From NCBI RefSeq assembly GCF_001647715.1, contig NZ_CP015600.1, positions 1,178,001-1,242,000 of the forward strand: 64,000 nt of DNA, given 5' to 3'. Under the pieces are notes generated by a model that worked only from the letters and a program-made list of their open reading frames with translations, ran no database searches and was not told where the DNA came from. Below are positions 8,605 through 15,650 of this stretch, in pieces. The DNA is from Pseudomonas antarctica. GTDB taxonomy: Bacteria > Pseudomonadota > Gammaproteobacteria > Pseudomonadales > Pseudomonadaceae. The stretch's first letter is position 1. Every line of letters starts with the position of its first letter. A program made the position numbers and the translations under genes.

Positions 8605-9230
8605 AAATACCTCAGGTCAAGCACGATGGAACCGTCCAGCGGCACTTCCTGACCGAGGGTCAAATAGGCGGCGGCATTGATGGACGTATTGATTTGCAGG
8701 GTGGCGTTCACCAGCCGATGGGGCTCCGGCACCAGCGTGCCTGGGCGGGCGAACCCCATATAGTTGTTCGGGAAGGCATTGGACTCGGGGAACCAGGTCT
8801 CGCCTTTGTTGCTGGAGGCCAGTACGAGTACGCGCTCGCCGTCACCCATGGCCTCGCGAAAGGCCAGGGCAATAGTGCCCAGCCGTTCGGTGGGCGCATG
8901 TATATTGGTGCCCAGGCCGTAATAAAATCCCGGCCCCAGGGAGGAGTCGGCGCGATTGTCCACGCCGACCAACACGAACAGCACGGCTTCGTTGCAGCTC
9001 ACATTCAGGTCCAGTTCTTGAGTGGGCAGGACGCTGAACTCGTACTGGTTGAGGCTGCGCGCCGGCACCCTGCCGTGGTCGACGACACCGTCGGACGACA
9101 AGGTCGTGTTGCAGGCACTGGGGGTAATCAGGCCGCTGACGTTCAGCTCGGTGCTGGACGATGCCAATACCAGCGAGCTGGCGCCGAGCAGGTAAAACAG
9201 GGCAAGAAGGCGTGAAGAGAAGTGCTTCAT
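8601..9230 (-). CDS. DUF1120 pilin-like subunit
   Basis: A 209-aa secreted subunit with a signal peptide ending LVLA-SSSTEL. The core ITPSACNTTLSSDG, a second cysteine in VSCNEAV, and the terminal strand LDGSIVLDLRYL identify the family. The gene overlaps the chaperone by 4 bp, so subunit and chaperone are translationally coupled. A GC-rich hairpin lies in the gap before it (9278-9297), which may reduce its expression relative to the first two subunits (inference). Confidence 0.85.
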   Translation of the reverse strand: MKHFSSRLLALFYLLGASSLVLASSSTELNVSGLITPSACNTTLSSDGVVDHGRVPARSLNQYEFSVLPTQELDLNVSCNEAVLFVLVGVDNRADSSLGPGFYYGLGTNIHAPTERLGTIALAFREAMGDGERVLVLASSNKGETWFPESNAFPNNYMGFARPGTLVPEPHRLVNATLQINTSINAAAYLTLGQEVPLDGSIVLDLRYL

Positions 9231-9277
9231 GGGGGAGGTTCACCGGTTGCCTGGTTCAGTGTTGAGTACTTGACAAG

Positions 9278-9297
9278 GGCAGGCGTGAAGGCCTGCC
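9278..9297 (-). terminator. Intra-operon hairpin between subunit genes
   Basis: GGCAGGC and GCCTGCC form a 7-bp stem with a GTGAAG loop, extended by CAA/TTG beyond one mismatch. It sits in the 87-bp gap between the second and third genes of the leftward pilus operon. It lacks a clear T-run, so it would be a processing, stability or partial-termination element rather than a full terminator. The role is inferred from position. Confidence 0.4.
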
Positions 9298-9317
9298 GTT
9301 GTGCGATCTGGAGGCCG

Positions 9318-9944
9318 TTACAAGTAGCGCACGGTGAGGGTCACCGAGCCGTCGATGGCGACTTCGTTGGTGAGGGTCAGGTCGCTGGTTTTGGCGATGG
9401 TGGGCGCGATGTATAAGTCTGCGGTCCATAGCTGGACCGGGATCGGCGCATTGACGCCGGCTGCGCCTGGCGCATGGATGTAACTGCTCGTCAGGCTGAT
9501 GCCGCCGTTGCTCCAAGTGACGCCATCGTCGTAAGAAACGACGGTAATGGCCGGTGCACCATCGGCGACTGGACTCAACAGTTTTAAACTCATATAGCCG
9601 AGTTTTTCCGTGTCGTTGATCAGGCCCAGACCGAACTCCAGGTAGTCGTTGTTCAAATCGGACCCTTCGCGGTTGTCCTTTGCCTCCAAAGCCACCAGGG
9701 TAGCGGCGTCACAGGTGACGGTGAATTGCAGCGTTTGGGCGGCCAGATCGGTCGACCTGTCAACGTTGAGGTCCTGGGCTGAAATCTTGCCGTAGTCCAC
9801 GGCCCCGCCGTTGGACAGCGCCGGGGTGCAGGCACTTGGGGTAATCAGGCCCTTGACTGTCAGGTCGACACTGGATGCGGCCAATGCGTTGGCACTGCCG
9901 AGCAGCAGCAGGGCGGTGATTGCGGATTTGAATGCGGTGTTCAT
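9318..9944 (-). CDS. DUF1120 pilin-like subunit
   Basis: A 208-aa secreted subunit with a signal peptide ending ANALA-ASSVDL. It carries the core ITPSACTPALSNGG, a second cysteine in VTCDAAT, and the terminal strand IDGSVTLTVRYL. It is the second gene from the operon promoter, 37 bp after the first. Nearness to the promoter and the hairpin after it suggest it may be an abundant (major) subunit. That is inference; nothing in the sequence proves its stoichiometry. Confidence 0.85.
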   Translation of the reverse strand: MNTAFKSAITALLLLGSANALAASSVDLTVKGLITPSACTPALSNGGAVDYGKISAQDLNVDRSTDLAAQTLQFTVTCDAATLVALEAKDNREGSDLNNDYLEFGLGLINDTEKLGYMSLKLLSPVADGAPAITVVSYDDGVTWSNGGISLTSSYIHAPGAAGVNAPIPVQLWTADLYIAPTIAKTSDLTLTNEVAIDGSVTLTVRYL

Positions 9945-9981
9945 GGTGTGGGTTCCTGAGTAGGGAGACGAGAAAAAGGGC

Positions 9982-10605
9982 TTACCAATACTTGAGTTGC
10001 ATCACGGCCAGGCCGTCGATGGGCACCTCGTCGAGCAAGGTCAGGTCGGAGGTGGGCACGATCGTGGTGAACGCCCGCAGCCGAGCGCTCAGGGTTTGCA
10101 GGGCCATCGGTGCGTAGGGGCCGCTTGTGGGGGCGAATGAGCTCAAGGCGGTGTGGCCCAGGTACGAAGAGGGGTACCAGCTCGCGCCGCCGTCGCGCGA
10201 CAAAATGGCCTGCACCGGCACGCTGTCGGCCACCGGGTCGAACAGCCCGAACGCCACATTGCCGAGTTTCTGGTCATCGTTGACCATGCCCAGTCCTTGG
10301 TGCGCGGGGTTGAGCGCTGCGCTGCCGGCGCGGCTGTCCACGGTGGTCAGGGTAAAAAATGTCGGCCCTTCGCACTGCACCTGCAGGCTCATTTCCGCGA
10401 CTGGCAGGCTGGTGGGCGTGTCCGCGTTCAGGTCCCTGGCCGTCAGCTTGCCGTGGTCGACGACGCCGCCGTCGGACAAGGTCGGCGTGCAGGACGCGGG
10501 GGTGATGATCCCGCTGACGCTCAAGTCCGTATTACTGGCGGCCAATACCGGGCCGGCGCCGATAATCAGCAGTGTCGCGGCGAGAGTAGAGAGGGGTCGA
10601 ACCAT
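9982..10605 (-). CDS. DUF1120 pilin-like subunit (first gene of the operon)
   Basis: A 207-aa secreted subunit with a signal peptide ending AGPVLA-ASNTDL, the core ITPASCTPTLSDGG, and a second cysteine in VQCEGPT. Its C-terminal strand, IDGLAVMQLKYW, departs from the family rule [ILM]DGS..L...YL: serine is replaced by leucine and the last residue is tryptophan. The chaperone-recognition strand therefore differs from the other eight paralogues. It is the promoter-proximal gene of the leftward operon. Confidence 0.83.
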   Translation of the reverse strand: MVRPLSTLAATLLIIGAGPVLAASNTDLSVSGIITPASCTPTLSDGGVVDHGKLTARDLNADTPTSLPVAEMSLQVQCEGPTFFTLTTVDSRAGSAALNPAHQGLGMVNDDQKLGNVAFGLFDPVADSVPVQAILSRDGGASWYPSSYLGHTALSSFAPTSGPYAPMALQTLSARLRAFTTIVPTSDLTLLDEVPIDGLAVMQLKYW

Positions 10606-11159
10606 AGCTTCACATCCTGTGGGTTAGAGGGGGTTTACCCGTCGTTCAAGTACGCGCCGGCCTGTTGAGTCACGCCGTGGTGGCACCCGCTTAAGGTGTC
10701 GACGCAGGCAAGGCGGCTTTCATATGTTTCAGGACTGCTCGCGGGCGGCGAACCGTCCCTGGCAATAGTGGGCGGTAATCTAGCGACGGGCTGGCGCCGG
10801 TGACATGCAACTATTACGACAATGGTGTCGGGGAGGGAAAAAGGACTGATTTATGTCAGATAAATGAACAGACAAATGTAGGTAAACAGTCAGTTTCGTA
10901 GTTGTTGTATCGCCAAGCACACATTTGAAGAGATAGGTTCTCTTTGCGATGGCGGTCATTTGTGCGTCAGAAGGGCGCTGCAAAAGTGCTCTGCCTTTGA
11001 TTGTCGCGTCAGCGCTCCTCACCCCGTCCCATGCGATGTTCCTGGACCACGGGCGCTGCACCACCGACAACCACAACGAGGTGAGCGAGAGTGCTTTCGA
11101 GCGATGTCTCTTCGCAGCACGTTCCTTTGCATTTGTGCCCCCCGGATCACTGGAAACAC
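10606..11159. other. Divergent regulatory region between pilus operon and REC-Hpt gene
   Basis: A stretch of about 550 bp without a convincing gene. It must hold the promoter of the leftward DUF1120 operon and that of the rightward receiver-Hpt gene. The segment from about 10840 to 10920 is clearly more AT-rich than its surroundings and contains short direct repeats (see 10857-10878). No remnant of a histidine-kinase gene could be recognised in any frame. Confidence 0.5.
10857..10878. promoter_or_regulatory. Direct repeats, candidate response-regulator sites
   Basis: CAGATAAATG and CAGACAAATG differ at one base and start 12 bp apart, in the AT-rich centre of the divergent promoter region. 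Closely spaced direct half-sites suit a dimeric NarL/RcsB-type regulator such as the one encoded at 12103. No experimental consensus supports this, so the call is inference. Confidence 0.35.
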
Positions 11160-11894
11160 ATGGCGGTACTGGTGGCGGAAGATCACCCGGCCTATCGGGC
11201 GCTGTTGGGCTGGTTTCTGGAAAAGCTCGGGCTGGGCCACGAGGTGGTCGGGGATGGCTGTGAAGGTTTGGCCGCCATCACGCGCACACGCTTTGACCTG
11301 GTGATTACCGACTGCCATATGCCGCTCATGGACGGCTATGCCCTGGCCCGCGCGATACGCCTTCATGAGCAGGCGAACGGCCACCGACGGGTTCCGATCA
11401 TCGCGCTTACCGCCAGCCTGCGGCTCGATGATCCCCGGCGTTGCCGCGATGCCGGAATGGACGCCTGGCTGCTCAAACCTCTGACATTTGCACACCTGTA
11501 CGAGGTGCTTGGGTGTTGGCTGCCCGGGCCGCCTTGCAACATGTCGCCGCCCGAGTCCGGCAGCTCAAGGGGCTGGCCAACTCGAGCGGACATGATCCAG
11601 ACCTTCGGCAGCGAACACGTGGTGAACCTGATGCTCGGCAGCCTGCTGCGCGAAGCTCGCAAGGACTGTGCGGCCCTGGCCCAAGCGCGCATTGCATCTG
11701 ACACCCAGGTCGCGGCTGAGCGGCTGCACCGTCTGTTGGGAAGCCTGGCGTTTTTAGGCTGCGACGATCTGGAGGCGCGGGGGGGTGTGCTGATTGAGCG
11801 GGTCCGCACACAGGGCGTGGGGGCGAACCTGTCCAGGCTGGAGGCGTTTGAACATGACCTCAAACGTTACTTCGCTTATGTGAGCACGCTATGA
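11160..11894 (+). CDS. Receiver-Hpt phosphorelay protein without a kinase
   Basis: Numbered from the ATG at 11160, the receiver domain (1-120) has the acidic pocket E7/D8, phospho-acceptor D51, T84 and K106. A C-terminal Hpt domain carries the phosphotransfer histidine H190 in LHRLLGSLAFLG. The layout equals the last two modules of BvgS/EvgS-type hybrid kinases, but the kinase core is absent here and upstream. It is followed by an RcsB-like response regulator, its likely phosphate recipient. A GTG at 11091 with GAGG upstream would add 23 residues and is an alternative start. The donor kinase must be encoded elsewhere, if the relay works. Confidence 0.85.
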   Translation: MAVLVAEDHPAYRALLGWFLEKLGLGHEVVGDGCEGLAAITRTRFDLVITDCHMPLMDGYALARAIRLHEQANGHRRVPIIALTASLRLDDPRRCRDAGMDAWLLKPLTFAHLYEVLGCWLPGPPCNMSPPESGSSRGWPTRADMIQTFGSEHVVNLMLGSLLREARKDCAALAQARIASDTQVAAERLHRLLGSLAFLGCDDLEARGGVLIERVRTQGVGANLSRLEAFEHDLKRYFAYVSTL

Positions 11895-12102
11895 CGCTTC
11901 ACTGGGTGGGCTGCGCTGTAGGAATTAATACCGTTGAACTGTAGTTTTTGGATGTGGGTAGTTTCCTTTTATTTTGTAAGTTTAAAGTCGTCCGCTATCT
12001 GGCATTGGGCGCGGCTGAAAAGTGCCTCCGCCGGGCGGTTGTTGATGAGCGCCGGTGGGGGTATTTTGCGCGAATTCAATTTGCCATCATCCGTGGGTAG
12101 CT

Positions 12103-12738
12103 ATGCTTCGTGTAATTATTGCTGACGATCATCCCCTCGTGCGTATCGGGCAAAGGGTGGTGATTGAGGCGGGCGGTAAATGCAAAGTGGTCGGTGAGGC
12201 CGGCGGTCCCGATGAGCTGCTCAGCTTGTTGGCTGAGATCCCTTGCGACGTACTCGTGACTGACTTCGCCATGCCCGGCGGTCAGCAGCCCGACGGTTAC
12301 TCGTTGCTGAGCCTGTTGCATCGCCAGTACCCGGAGTTGCCGGTGATTCTGGTGACGATGTTTGCCAATATCGCCACCTTGCGCGCTTCTTTTGCTCATG
12401 GCGCCCGAGCCATCGTGGCTAAAAAAGCCTCGGCCAAGGAGTTACCCCTCGCCATCAAGGCGGTGTGTGCGGGCCAGTCCTTTGCCAGTGAGTGCCTGCG
12501 CGAGCAACTGGTGGAAGCGGGTGCAGGCGATCAGTCGCAACAGCCGCAGTTGTCCGGTAAGGAGCGCGAGGTGGTGCGCATGCTGGCCAGCGGCATGACC
12601 GTCAGCCAGATCGCGGCACGGGTCAATCGCAGTATTTCCACAATCAGCAAGCAGAAAAGCACGGCCATGCAACGGCTGTGCATCTCGACGGATGTGGACT
12701 TGTTCGCGTATGCGCGTGCGGCGGGGATGGTGCCGTAG
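12103..12738 (+). CDS. RcsB/FimZ-like NarL-family response regulator
   Basis: A receiver domain (D8/D9, phospho-acceptor D54 in VTDFAMPGG, T85, K107/K108) is linked to a LuxR-type HTH at about 145-205 (LSGKEREVVRMLASGMTVSQIA, then SISTISKQKSTAM). The SISTIS-QK segment is characteristic of RcsB/BvgA/FimZ regulators, which commonly control fimbriae. I chose the ATG at 12103 because it directly precedes the receiver. It lies between the two DUF1120 gene sets and after the REC-Hpt gene, so it probably regulates both pilin groups (inference). Confidence 0.88.
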   Translation: MLRVIIADDHPLVRIGQRVVIEAGGKCKVVGEAGGPDELLSLLAEIPCDVLVTDFAMPGGQQPDGYSLLSLLHRQYPELPVILVTMFANIATLRASFAHGARAIVAKKASAKELPLAIKAVCAGQSFASECLREQLVEAGAGDQSQQPQLSGKEREVVRMLASGMTVSQIAARVNRSISTISKQKSTAMQRLCISTDVDLFAYARAAGMVP

Positions 12739-12886
12739 AAAGTTGCAGTTTTATGACGACTCATCACGTAAAAGCGCAGCGACCAGGATTCGTATTACTT
12801 GTATGTAGTTTGAACTAACAATTCTTTAACTTGTCACGGTCGCCCTGCCATGAGTGTGGTGGGGGGTATAACATTCCTGGTTTATT

Positions 12887-12900
12887 AGTTGAGTCGAACT
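12887..12900 (+). promoter_or_regulatory. Conserved AGTT-N6-AACT box upstream of array unit 1
   Basis: AGTT, six bases, AACT: a short inverted repeat 70 bp upstream of the start codon of pilin gene 1. It is retained at the same distance in the other two units, although neighbouring leader bases vary. It may be a regulator or promoter element (inference). Confidence 0.35.
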
Positions 12901-12969
12901 TACAGGTTGGCGGCGTGCCTCTGTGCGTGTGTTTAACCTGCTAATAATCGACCGAAAGTGAGCATTACT

Positions 12970-13593
12970 ATGCAACCCTCTCGTGTACTTATAACGGCTG
13001 CGCTTTTGTTGGCGGGTGTTTCCAATGTGATGGCCGCGTCCAGTGTGGACCTCGGTGTAGTGGGAGTGATAACGCCGTCGGCGTGTACGCCAACCTTGTC
13101 CAATAATGGGGTGGTGGACCACGGGAAAGTCTCGGTTCTGGACTTTCCCGAGTCGGGCAACAAGGCGTTGCCTACGGTGACGCTGCAGTTGGTGGTGACC
13201 TGTAATGCGCCGATGTTGATGGCCGTCAAGGCCACAGATAACCGTGCCGGTACAGCACTTTATCCTTGGCCGGAATATTTTGGTTTGGGCCTGGCACGCG
13301 GCGGTGAAAAGATCGGTATGTACATGCTGGTAATGGGCAATGCTTCCGCTGACGACGTACCGGGTATCGTGATCGACTCCTATGCGGAGGGTCGGTGGAG
13401 TAATGCAGAGGATACTTATTGGGCGGCAGGCGTGATGCGAACTGTCAGTAGCACGGGCTTGGCTCCCTTGCCATTGACAACCTTCAAGGCAGATCTGGAG
13501 GTGGAGACAACCCTCACGGACAAGAAGAATCTGCCAATTAGCGACGAAATCCAAATAGACGGCAACGCCACCTTGGACGTCGTCTACCTCTAA
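12970..13593 (+). CDS. DUF1120 pilin-like subunit, array copy 1
   Basis: A 207-aa secreted subunit with a signal peptide ending SNVMA-ASSVDL, the core ITPSACTPTLSNNG, a second cysteine in VTCNAPM, and the terminal strand IDGNATLDVVYL. I chose the ATG at 12970 because GTGAG lies seven bases upstream and the same ATG exists in all three copies; the in-frame GTG at 12958 is an alternative. The middle of the protein (about residues 95-165) differs from copies 2 and 3, while both ends match them closely. It lies downstream of the RcsB-like regulator gene, on the same strand. Confidence 0.87.
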   Translation: MQPSRVLITAALLLAGVSNVMAASSVDLGVVGVITPSACTPTLSNNGVVDHGKVSVLDFPESGNKALPTVTLQLVVTCNAPMLMAVKATDNRAGTALYPWPEYFGLGLARGGEKIGMYMLVMGNASADDVPGIVIDSYAEGRWSNAEDTYWAAGVMRTVSSTGLAPLPLTTFKADLEVETTLTDKKNLPISDEIQIDGNATLDVVYL

Positions 13594-13611
13594 CCCCGCC
13601 GGTATCCAATT

Positions 13612-13625
13612 AGTTGCGTCGAACT
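13612..13625 (+). promoter_or_regulatory. Conserved AGTT-N6-AACT box upstream of array unit 2
   Basis: The same inverted repeat as at 12887, shifted by exactly 725 bp. It lies in the 101-bp gap after array copy 1, so each copy carries its own leader rather than relying on read-through only. Confidence 0.35.
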
Positions 13626-13694
13626 GACAGGCCGGCAGCGCGCTCCTGTGCGCCTGTTTAACCTGTAAATAATCGACCGAAAGTGAGCATGACT

Positions 13695-14318
13695 ATGCAA
13701 CCCTCTCGTGTACTTATAACTGCTGCGTTGTTATTGGCGGGTATTTCCAATGTGGTGGCCGCGTCCAGCGTGGACCTCGGTGTTGTCGGGGTGATAACAC
13801 CGTCGGCGTGTACGCCAACCTTGTCCAATAACGGTGTGGTGGATCACGGCAAAATCTCCGTTCAGGACTTTCCAGATTCAGGTAACAAGCAACTGCCAAC
13901 GGTCACGCTGCAGTTGGTGGTGACCTGCAATGCGCCGATGTTGATGGCTGTCAAGCCTACGGATAACCGTGCCGGCTCAGTGCATGTGAATCCTTATGGG
14001 GACTTTTTTGGTTTGGGCCAGGCGAGCGGTAATAAAAATATCGGTTGGTACCACCTGCTAGTGGCCAATGCTACCGCTGACGATACGCCTGCTGCCTTGA
14101 TCGACTTCGTTCAAGGCCAGTGGATGGATGCAGAGAATACGTGGTGGGGGGTAGGTGTGATGCGTACGGTCAAAGGCGCGAGCTGGGCGCCGTTGCCGTT
14201 GACGACCTTCAAGGCAGATGTGTCTGTAGAGACAACCCTCTTGGACAAAAACACTCTGCCAATTAGCGAAGAAATCCAGATAGACGGCAGCGCCACGCTG
14301 GACGTCGTCTACCTCTAA
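13695..14318 (+). CDS. DUF1120 pilin-like subunit, array copy 2
   Basis: A 207-aa secreted subunit, signal peptide ending SNVVA-ASSVDL, terminal strand IDGSATLDVVYL. The first ~95 residues are almost identical to copy 3 and close to copy 1. The central part is the most distinct of the three (SVHVNPYGDFFGLG and DFVQGQWMDAENTWW), with one extra and one missing residue that cancel, keeping 207 aa. Starts at 13683 (GTG) and 13689 (ATG) are in frame; I used 13695 to match the shared ribosome-binding site spacing. Possibly an alternative pilin variant. Confidence 0.87.
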   Translation: MQPSRVLITAALLLAGISNVVAASSVDLGVVGVITPSACTPTLSNNGVVDHGKISVQDFPDSGNKQLPTVTLQLVVTCNAPMLMAVKPTDNRAGSVHVNPYGDFFGLGQASGNKNIGWYHLLVANATADDTPAALIDFVQGQWMDAENTWWGVGVMRTVKGASWAPLPLTTFKADVSVETTLLDKNTLPISEEIQIDGSATLDVVYL

Positions 14319-14336
14319 CCCGGCCGGTATCCAATT

Positions 14337-14350
14337 AGTTGCGTCGAACT
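14337..14350 (+). promoter_or_regulatory. Conserved AGTT-N6-AACT box upstream of array unit 3
   Basis: Third copy of the inverted repeat, again exactly 725 bp from the previous one. It has the same GCGTCG spacer as unit 2, whereas unit 1 has GAGTCG. Confidence 0.35.
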
Positions 14351-14419
14351 GACAGGCCGGCAGTGCGCGTCTGTGCGTCTGTTTGGCCTGTTAATTATCG
14401 ACCGAAAGTGAGCATGACT

Positions 14420-15043
14420 ATGCAACCCTCTCGTGTACTTATAACGGCTGCTTTTTTGCTGGCAGGTATTTCCAATGTGATGGCCGCGTCCAGCGTGGAC
14501 CTCGGTGTTGTCGGGGTGATAACGCCGTCGGCGTGTACGCCAACCTTGTCCAATAACGGTGTGGTGGATCACGGCAAAATCTCGGCTCAGGACTTTCCTG
14601 ATTCAGGTAACAAGCACCTGCCAAAGGTGACGCTGCAGTTGGTGGTTAGCTGTAATGCGGCGATGTTGATGGCTGTCAAACCGACGGATAACCGGGCGGG
14701 CTCTACCTTTTATGATTATCCGGAATATTTTGGTTTGGGCCTGGCGAGTGGCGGTGAAAAGATCGGTTGGTACATGCTGGTAACGCGCAATGCTATCGCT
14801 GACGATATAACGCGCTCCGTTATCGAATCCGATGATGGTGAGTCCTGGAGGTTTGCGGATAATACGTACTGGGGAGTGGGCCGGATGCGCACTGCCCAGG
14901 GCATGGGTTGGAACCCCATGCCGTTGACGACCCTCAAGGTCGATCTGGAGGTTTACACCACCCTCATGGACAAGAACACTCTGCCGATTACCGAAGAAAT
15001 CCAGATAGACGGCAGCGCCACAATCGACGTCGTCTACCTCTGA
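14420..15043 (+). CDS. DUF1120 pilin-like subunit, array copy 3
   Basis: A 207-aa secreted subunit, signal peptide ending SNVMA-ASSVDL, second cysteine in VSCNAAM, terminal strand IDGSATIDVVYL. The N-terminal third is shared with copy 2, while the segment EYFGLGLASGGEKIGWYML resembles copy 1. This mosaic pattern fits recombination between copies. A longer reading frame back to 14339 only covers the duplicated leader and is not likely to be translated. No further copy follows; the repeat homology fades by about 15058. Confidence 0.87.
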   Translation: MQPSRVLITAAFLLAGISNVMAASSVDLGVVGVITPSACTPTLSNNGVVDHGKISAQDFPDSGNKHLPKVTLQLVVSCNAAMLMAVKPTDNRAGSTFYDYPEYFGLGLASGGEKIGWYMLVTRNAIADDITRSVIESDDGESWRFADNTYWGVGRMRTAQGMGWNPMPLTTLKVDLEVYTTLMDKNTLPITEEIQIDGSATIDVVYL

Positions 15044-15143
15044 CCCCACCGGGCATCACTCATTCCCAAGGCGAATAGCCATGGCTTTCCACCGCCGCGC
15101 GGACTATCGTTCAGCACCCCTGACCACCGTGCGAAACCTGCCC

Positions 15144-15614
15144 ATGAGTGATGCCCACAACGCCCTGATCACCGAGTTCTACAGTGCCTTCCAACGCCTG
15201 GACGCCGACGCCATGGCCGCCTGTTACACCGACGACGTGGTGTTCAGCGACCCGGCCTTCGGCGAGCTGCGTGGCCGTGATGCCGGGGACATGTGGCGCA
15301 TGCTCACTACGCGGGCCAAGGACTTTTCCCTGACGTTCGACCATGTACGCAGTGACGAAACCACCGGCAGCGCGCATTGGGTGGCGACGTACCTGTTCAG
15401 CGCCACCGGCAACACGGTGGTCAACGATATCGGCGCGCGCTTTGTATTCCGCGACGGCAAGATCTGCGAGCACCATGACCACTTCGACCTGTGGCGTTGG
15501 TCGCGCCAGGCGTTGGGCCTCAAGGGGCTGTTGCTGGGCTGGTCACCTGCGCTGAAAAACGCCGTGCGTGCGCAGGCACTTAAAGGCTTGAAGGCATTCC
15601 AGGCTGGTCGTTGA
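15144..15614 (+). CDS. NTF2-like / SnoaL-like family protein
   Basis: A 156-aa soluble protein of the cone-shaped NTF2-like fold, with the pattern ITEFYSAFQRLDADAMAACYTDDVVFSDPAFGELRG at the N-terminus and a DGKICEHHDHFDLWRWSRQALG segment later. These proteins are small enzymes or binding proteins, and no substrate can be assigned. I chose the ATG at 15144 (MSDAHNAL) because it starts just before the fold; an ATG at 15081 is also preceded by a plausible Shine-Dalgarno sequence. It lies 37 bp upstream of the GIY-YIG gene. Confidence 0.8.
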   Translation: MSDAHNALITEFYSAFQRLDADAMAACYTDDVVFSDPAFGELRGRDAGDMWRMLTTRAKDFSLTFDHVRSDETTGSAHWVATYLFSATGNTVVNDIGARFVFRDGKICEHHDHFDLWRWSRQALGLKGLLLGWSPALKNAVRAQALKGLKAFQAGR

Positions 15615-15650
15615 TAAGATTGGCGCTCTTCTGGTTTGCCGAATAGACCC

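Larger units (their letters stand above)
12884..15058 (+). repeat. Tandem array of three 725-bp pilin units
   Basis: Three head-to-tail units of 725 bp each (start codons at 12970, 13695 and 14420; upstream box at 12887, 13612 and 14337). Each unit holds a leader of about 85 bp and one 207-codon DUF1120 gene. The first ~280 bp of each gene and its last ~60 bp are nearly identical between copies, while the middle third diverges. Exact periodicity despite middle-region indels that cancel out points to duplication followed by local diversification or gene conversion. Confidence 0.9.

Noticed and set aside
10606..11159. Remnant of a histidine kinase upstream of the receiver-Hpt gene
   Set aside because: No HATPase or H-box motif could be read in any frame; the region is AT-rich promoter-like sequence.
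12884..15058. Transposon or insertion sequence as cause of the repeated pilin units
   Set aside because: No transposase frame, terminal inverted repeats or target duplications flank the units; the simplest reading is local tandem duplication.
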